The position numbers and the translations under genes were made by a program. A DNA stretch of 64,000 bases, taken from positions 47,072,201-47,136,200 of the forward strand of contig OY821774.1 in NCBI GenBank assembly GCA_963682175.1, in the 5' to 3' direction. The DNA is from Triglochin maritima (Eukaryota; Streptophyta; Magnoliopsida; Alismatales; Juncaginaceae). The notes below the pieces were generated by a model. The model worked only from the letters and a program-made list of their open reading frames with translations, had not been told where the DNA came from and ran no database searches. Positions 59,463 to 64,000 of this stretch are shown here, one piece after another; position 1 is the stretch's first letter; each line of letters opens with the position of its first letter.

Positions 59463-61070
59463 ATGAGGATTGAGGACGATTCTTGGATCGTGACTGTTGT
59501 GATGTCCGGTGGTCTTTTAGATGGAAGCGTCATTCCTAGTTTCGGGGGTCACATCTCCATACGCATTTGTGAGGGCGAGGATAAAAAGGTTCTGAAGTGT
59601 CATAATCGGCGCAGAGCTTGTACTACATTAAATGGTTGGAGCTCAGTTTTGAGTGATGATATCACGGGGGCCATTACTGATAGCGGTGGCAGCCTAACAC
59701 CAACACTTTCCTACCTTTCGAAGAGATGATGATCATGTTGCACGACATGTTCCATATCCTGCACATTCCTCTTGAGGGTCATTTGGTCAGTGCTCAGGCA
59801 CCGACGACTGAGCTAAAGAATTACGTAGCAAAGTTTCTCGGGGTGAGCGTCGATTGTCTTGGGAGGAATATCCCCTTTTGGAGTGGTGGTGGTGGTGTTA
59901 GCATCGACATTGTTGACGACTTATGCAGACGGAGACGACCTCCGCGGTCCGAGGATACGTAGTTGACTGCCTACCTGTTCTTACTACTTGGATGCGTCTT
60001 GTTTGTCGACAAGAGCAGTTGTATGATCAGACCACGCGACATATTGGATGTCAGAGACCCAAAGACGATTGGTCAGTACTCATAGGGTCGTCGACGTTGC
60101 CATACATGTATCACAAGTTGAAGATAGCTAGTCATGCTGATTGTTCTAGTATTGCGACTTGTCTTACGCTGCTATAAGGTTGGATATATGAGTATTTTCC
60201 TCCTTTCCGCCCGCATCGAGAGCGGAAAATCATTGAGTCGGGCTATCCTCGTTCGCGTATGTGGGCCGTCCGGAACGAGGATAAGCGTGAGGGGCAACTT
60301 CATTTCATCCGTTGACTGCTAGATGAGATGACTACATCGCATGTATAAAATTGTATACCATTACGTTTATTTTTTATTATTATTATTATAATTATTAATA
60401 TGTCAACGTTTAGGTGGAGTGGTTGTCATATGGTCCTGAACCTGCTGCAGATGTGCTTACGACTTTATTGATGAACCTTATTTGTTATCGGGATATCATG
60501 GAGCCTTATTTGCTTGATCGTATCTTGCGTCAATTAGGATACGTTCAGGTGATCCCGGTTGACATCCTGACCCCAAAGCATGTAGTACGGTCTGGGATTT
60601 CGGCGACGTACGACGTGAGGTACACCGCTTCGATGACAGAATCGATTTGGCAGACATTTCCGAGAGGAGGTCGACTTCACCTTGACGATTTGACATGTAG
60701 ACGCGACCCCTCCACTTGTGATGCAGATTATTTGGATTGGTTCGGTTGGTACTCACGTCCATCTCTCGTGCGTGGTACCGCCCCGAGACCTGAGAGACCA
60801 TTTGATAAGACATGTGACAATGTGGTTAGTTTTTCTAAATCTATTTTCATTTGTAATGTATATTTTCTTTTTATTGTTAATGTACACTAATTTTGATGTT
60901 ATATACAGTGGATGAGTAGGGTGATATGGCTTGCACAACCGTTCTTGGATTATAGGGACGTGATGCCAAACGAGGAGACGAGATCTGCATGTGTAGAGCG
61001 AGATCACTTCATACAGGCGTGGAACAGTCAGTTGGGCATTTCTGACCATTATTCAGATGCTGAGTTGTAG
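59463..61070 (+). pseudogene. Plant mobile domain (PMD, MAIN-like) transposon gene, decayed
   Basis: Three coding blocks follow the plant mobile domain pattern. Block one (59463-60320) has LLDGSVIPSFGGHISIRI, KKVLKCHNRRRACTTLNGWS, then (in a second frame, after an apparent deletion of about 35 codons) NTFLPFEEMMIMLHDMFHIL, then a third frame with LKIASHADCSSIATCLTLL. A TAA there replaces the Gln expected before GWIYEYFPPF. Block two (60414-60824) is intact: VEWLSYGPEPAADV, MEPYLLDRILRQLGYVQVIP. Block three (60909-61070) is WMSRVIWLAQPFLDYRDVMP ... DAEL. GT-AG junctions are credible for both introns. PMD genes occur on plant MULE and gypsy elements and as domesticated MAIN/MAIL genes. This copy has shifts and a stop, so it is not functional. 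Confidence 0.82.
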
Positions 61071-61089
61071 TCGGCTTGTACATTATTTA

Positions 61090-61232
61090 CTTTATTATCT
61101 GTTGTACTCTTATTATTTGTATTGGTATTTGCTTATTTGTTGTACTCTTATTATTTATTTCTGACGAATAGATGTTCTCTCTATTTGCTTATCTGTTACA
61201 CTCTTATTATTTATTTCTGACGAACATATGTT
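61090..61232 (+). repeat. Short tandem repeat downstream of the PMD pseudogene
   Basis: About three copies of a roughly 60-bp unit contain ACTCTTATTATTT, TTCTGACGAA and TTTGCTTATCTGTT, most clear at 61140-61230. Confidence 0.6.
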
Positions 61233-61470
61233 ATCGCGTCATCAGTTGTTTCAAATATCTGCTGAGTTACAAAAAGCTCACTGTAATCTACCCCGTCACC
61301 ACCTAAATCTTGTAACGGAATCTGAAATAATTTAAAATAACACAACATATAAAATTTAAAAAATAAAATTTGGGCGTCTGGCCATGATGCCGAGGCGTCC
61401 TAGCCTGACGCCCAGGTCAAATTTTTTTTGGTGGGGTCATTTTCTCGTATCCAGACGTTTCGCGAGACAT
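61216..61470 (-). pseudogene. First exons of a MULE transposase, truncated, abutting the PMD gene
   Basis: Read on the minus strand, 61470 opens with MSRETSGYE, parallel to MSGEAPESGE of the 54.9-kb copy, but the GT donor is lost. After an intron-like stretch and TTTCAG, a block from 61321 reads IPLQDLGGDGVDYSELF then VTQQIFETTDDAITYV, matching the exon 2 start of the other copy and the FAR1-like N-terminus. The frame stops soon after and no DDE domain follows: the body of the transposase is missing and the PMD gene's 3' side takes its place. Confidence 0.7.
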
Positions 61471-61619
61471 TTTCGTGGTGTTGGGCTGGTAGAGTGAGAA
61501 ATACTGAGACAGAAGTCTTAGTTTAAGAGACGTGACGAAATTAGTATTAAATGGATTTTAAAGGGCAAATGGGAAATTAGGACGGGCGATTTTAGTAAAA
61601 CCCGGAAGACGTTTAACAA

Positions 61620-62924
61620 TTCCATTTTTTAGCCTTGATTCTCAAAAACCATGTTGCTGCGTTCGATAGCTTTATGTGGGGTTAATTGCAATTTGTCCCT
61701 CTCTATTATGTGTTAATTTCACTTTACATCATTGAACTTTAAAATGTGACAATTACTTTCCTAAATTTTCGTTTTGTAACATTTTACTCCATCCACATTG
61801 AATCTTAAAAAATCATTATTTAATCACTCATTCATTTTTTTGCAGTTTTTTGCGTTGTATCCCTAATAACTCTTAATACTAATTTTACGTCAAAATTTGG
61901 ATCGAATCGGATGTTAAATATGATTTGAATTTATATCAAATTCCGTACTAATCTGACTCAAATTCGAACTAAATTCGACCTCCGATTAGGTTCAAACTTT
62001 GATATAAAATTAGTATTTAAGAGTGTATTATGGTACAATCCAAAAACATTTCATAGAAAACGACAAATGAGTGTTTGAATAATGTGATTTAAAGTTGAGG
62101 GAGACAAATTGTTACAAATCGAAAGTTTAAGGGGGTAATTGTCAACTTTTAAAGTTCAGGAGTGCAAACCTACATTTAAAGCCTTTTTAAGTGTTTATGT
62201 GTACGTTGTTTTTACTACAAACTTATTTTCTTGTAAAAGTATAACCTTGATATTTTCCAAATTAGAAATTGGACTAAAGAATTTTCTTTTTAACCATGTA
62301 ACTAAATATCAATGACAGTTATGAAAAACTACAAGTTAAAGTTGACGATATGGACAGTTTCAAGAAAACTACTAGAGGTCATTAGAAAACATTTATTTAT
62401 GTGAAAATAATTAGAATGTGAATGGATCATGATAACTCATCAAAATGAAGGGTGGTTATGCAAATGAGAATTTTGTAATATACATAGTGCATACGTGATA
62501 TATACCAACTTGTTAATTAAAAGCTATGACAACTATTTTCTATGTTGAATTTGTTAGTTTTACTTCAAATGTCAATCAAAATGTAAGCACGTGGATCAGT
62601 GGAATTAAAATAAGATAGGACTTTCAAATTAATATCATGTGGTGCACCTTGAAATGTTCCATAAGCCCACTAGTTAATTACTTCTGAACCCATATTGATA
62701 TAAATAATAATGAATTTAAGCAAACTTGTTAAGAAAAGAAGGCAAAAGCAGGTTGACTTGCTAAGGTCCAGTGATCAACTAATTTAGGGATATTTTTGCA
62801 TAAAAAAAGTAAAATCATAGTTAATCTAGGCAATTGTTAAACGTCGTCCGGTTTTTAATAAAATATTTTGTTCTAATTTTTGTGTGCCTTTTACAATCTA
62901 TTTAATATTTATTTTGTCACGTCT
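61620..62924. other. Intergenic AT-rich DNA, no gene seen
   Basis: No coding similarity or clear repeat was recognised. Confidence 0.35.
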
Positions 62925-63260
62925 CTTAAACTAAAGAAAGGGTTGCGAGTGTCTTTTTTGATAAAGGTGGTCGAACTACGGGAGCAGGGCTGCTCCTCCG
63001 CGGACGCCCCCTCCACACAAAAAAATGTTTTGAAAACTTAAATAATTAGGAAATTTTACCATATTTGAGTGCACTATGGCGTTCACTAATTCATTTCTTG
63101 GCCTCTGAGACATTGATTTTGATGATTATGAGGAAGATAAAGAGATAGTGATGGTAGGAGAGTGAAATGAAGAGGTATATAAGTAGAAATGAGAGAATGA
63201 CAAAACCGTAATTGGCACGAGCAATTTAAGTAATTTACGGACGTTTAGCGGTCCAGAAAA
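62925..63260 (-). mobile_element. Possible third MULE end of the same family
   Basis: The right part (GGCACGAGCAATTTAAGTAATTTACGGACGTTTA, about 63215-63250, in two pieces of shared sequence) resembles the termini at about 55050 and 61590. Inward, on the minus strand, an ATG near 63113 reads MSQRPRNE, positioned like the first exon of the other two copies. The similarity is patchy and no domain is visible. Confidence 0.35.
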
Positions 63261-63741
63261 AAATAACGAGGTGAATTATAGTTTGCTTACATCAATTATG
63301 GCTGAGTAACACTTTGACATTCTGAATTTATAATGTCACAAGCTTTAAATTTTGAACATGTAACACTTTGACCCCTCCCATCATCAAATTTTCATTTTTA
63401 ACATTTTTATCATTTTAAGATTTTTCATGTTGTTTGGGAAGCATACTTTTAATCTATCTATATAACATAGTGTGAATGAAATGAGAGATCATATTTTGTT
63501 CGAATTTAATTCAATTGTTAAATTTGAATCAAATCTGATTTCTGATTTGATTTACACTTAATAAAGATAGATTATGAGTATATTTAACAATAAACACGAA
63601 AACAATAAAAAAAATAACAACAAATACGTGTAGAATTGACAGTTTTATGATATAAAGGGGTCAAAGCGTTCAAAGTTTTATGATATAAAGGGGGTGAAAC
63701 TGTGACTCCTCAGTTGTTGATGAGATAAACCGTAATTAATC
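63261..63741. other. AT-rich spacer with a short repeat
   Basis: GTTTTATGATATAAAGGGG occurs twice (about 63641 and 63676). Nothing else was recognised. Confidence 0.4.
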
Positions 63742-64000
63742 CTGTTAGGGAATAAATCAATCGTAAATACGCAACGTAACGAAAAATAACAAATTTAATG
63801 GAGAAAGAAATCACAATTGCAAATTCATAAACACCACACAAAACATACAAGATTTAACGTGGAAACCTAACGCGGGAAAAACCACGGACAACACAACCCC
63901 AATCTATTATAGAGAAAATGAATTACAAAGAGAGACTTACAGAACACACGAACAACCGACGAGAATACCCGGTTGAATTTGCTCCCACCGAATCCACAAA
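63742..64000 (-). mobile_element. Partial copia-type LTR running off the right edge
   Basis: Read on the minus strand the sequence ends ...ATTCCCTAACA at 63742 and contains CCGTGGTTTTTCCCGCG next to TTAGGTTTCCACGTT (about 63855-63890). This pair of blocks is characteristic of the R-U5 part of many plant Ty1/copia LTRs. The LTR's other end, and whether an element is attached, lie outside the window. Confidence 0.65.

Overview
This is a window of plant nuclear DNA, almost certainly from a eudicot. The genes are split by GT-AG introns, intergenic DNA is AT-rich, the proteins belong to plant-specific or plastid-targeted families, and plant transposon types are abundant (TRIMs, gypsy and copia LTRs, PIF/Harbinger, hAT, MULE). 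I could not assign a species. No rRNA, tRNA or CRISPR array was recognised.

Host genes, left to right: an alkaline/neutral invertase (+, 1178-6351) whose exons sum to 3n+1, so it carries a frameshift; an SKU5-similar multicopper-oxidase-like secreted protein (-, 7499-12227); a 108-residue two-helix membrane protein split by a 3.3-kb intron (+, 16800-20471); an intronless DUF241 protein (-, 21489-22376); chloroplast HCF244 (-, 27304-30594) with a GC-AG first intron; a PGAP3/Per1 GPI-lipid remodelling protein (-, 31647-33784); a PEPKR1-type kinase (-, 38379-40484); and an intronless secreted LRR protein (-, 46191-47372). They have unrelated housekeeping, cell-wall and organelle roles and show no sign of a gene cluster. 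From about 47.4 kb to the end there is no intact host gene.

Mobile DNA shapes the window. A 1,786-bp solo LTR with a perfect 5-bp target duplication lies in the last invertase intron, and an older relative lies at 23.8-25.5 kb. A TRIM lies in an intron of the SKS gene, and gypsy gag debris fills the intron of the small membrane protein. A 615-bp hAT MITE, a PIF-type MITE and a long foldback element occupy the intergenic spaces. A 2.4-kb PIF/Harbinger element (TAA target duplication) carries only a broken Myb/SANT-like ORF1 and a 72-bp tandem repeat.

The most unusual part is 52-61.6 kb. A decayed FAR1-type MULE transposase gene (52.0-54.9 kb) is interrupted by a 1.2-kb element built from about seven short hairpins sharing the stem TAGACGTCGG. 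A second locus (59.5-61.5 kb) holds a decayed plant-mobile-domain (PMD) gene directly abutting the first exons of a related MULE transposase in convergent orientation. This suggests a MULE family in which PMD and transposase genes travel together. A complete 352-bp TRIM (TSD TTCAT) and two tandem MITE copies lie between the two loci, and a copia-type LTR runs off the right edge.
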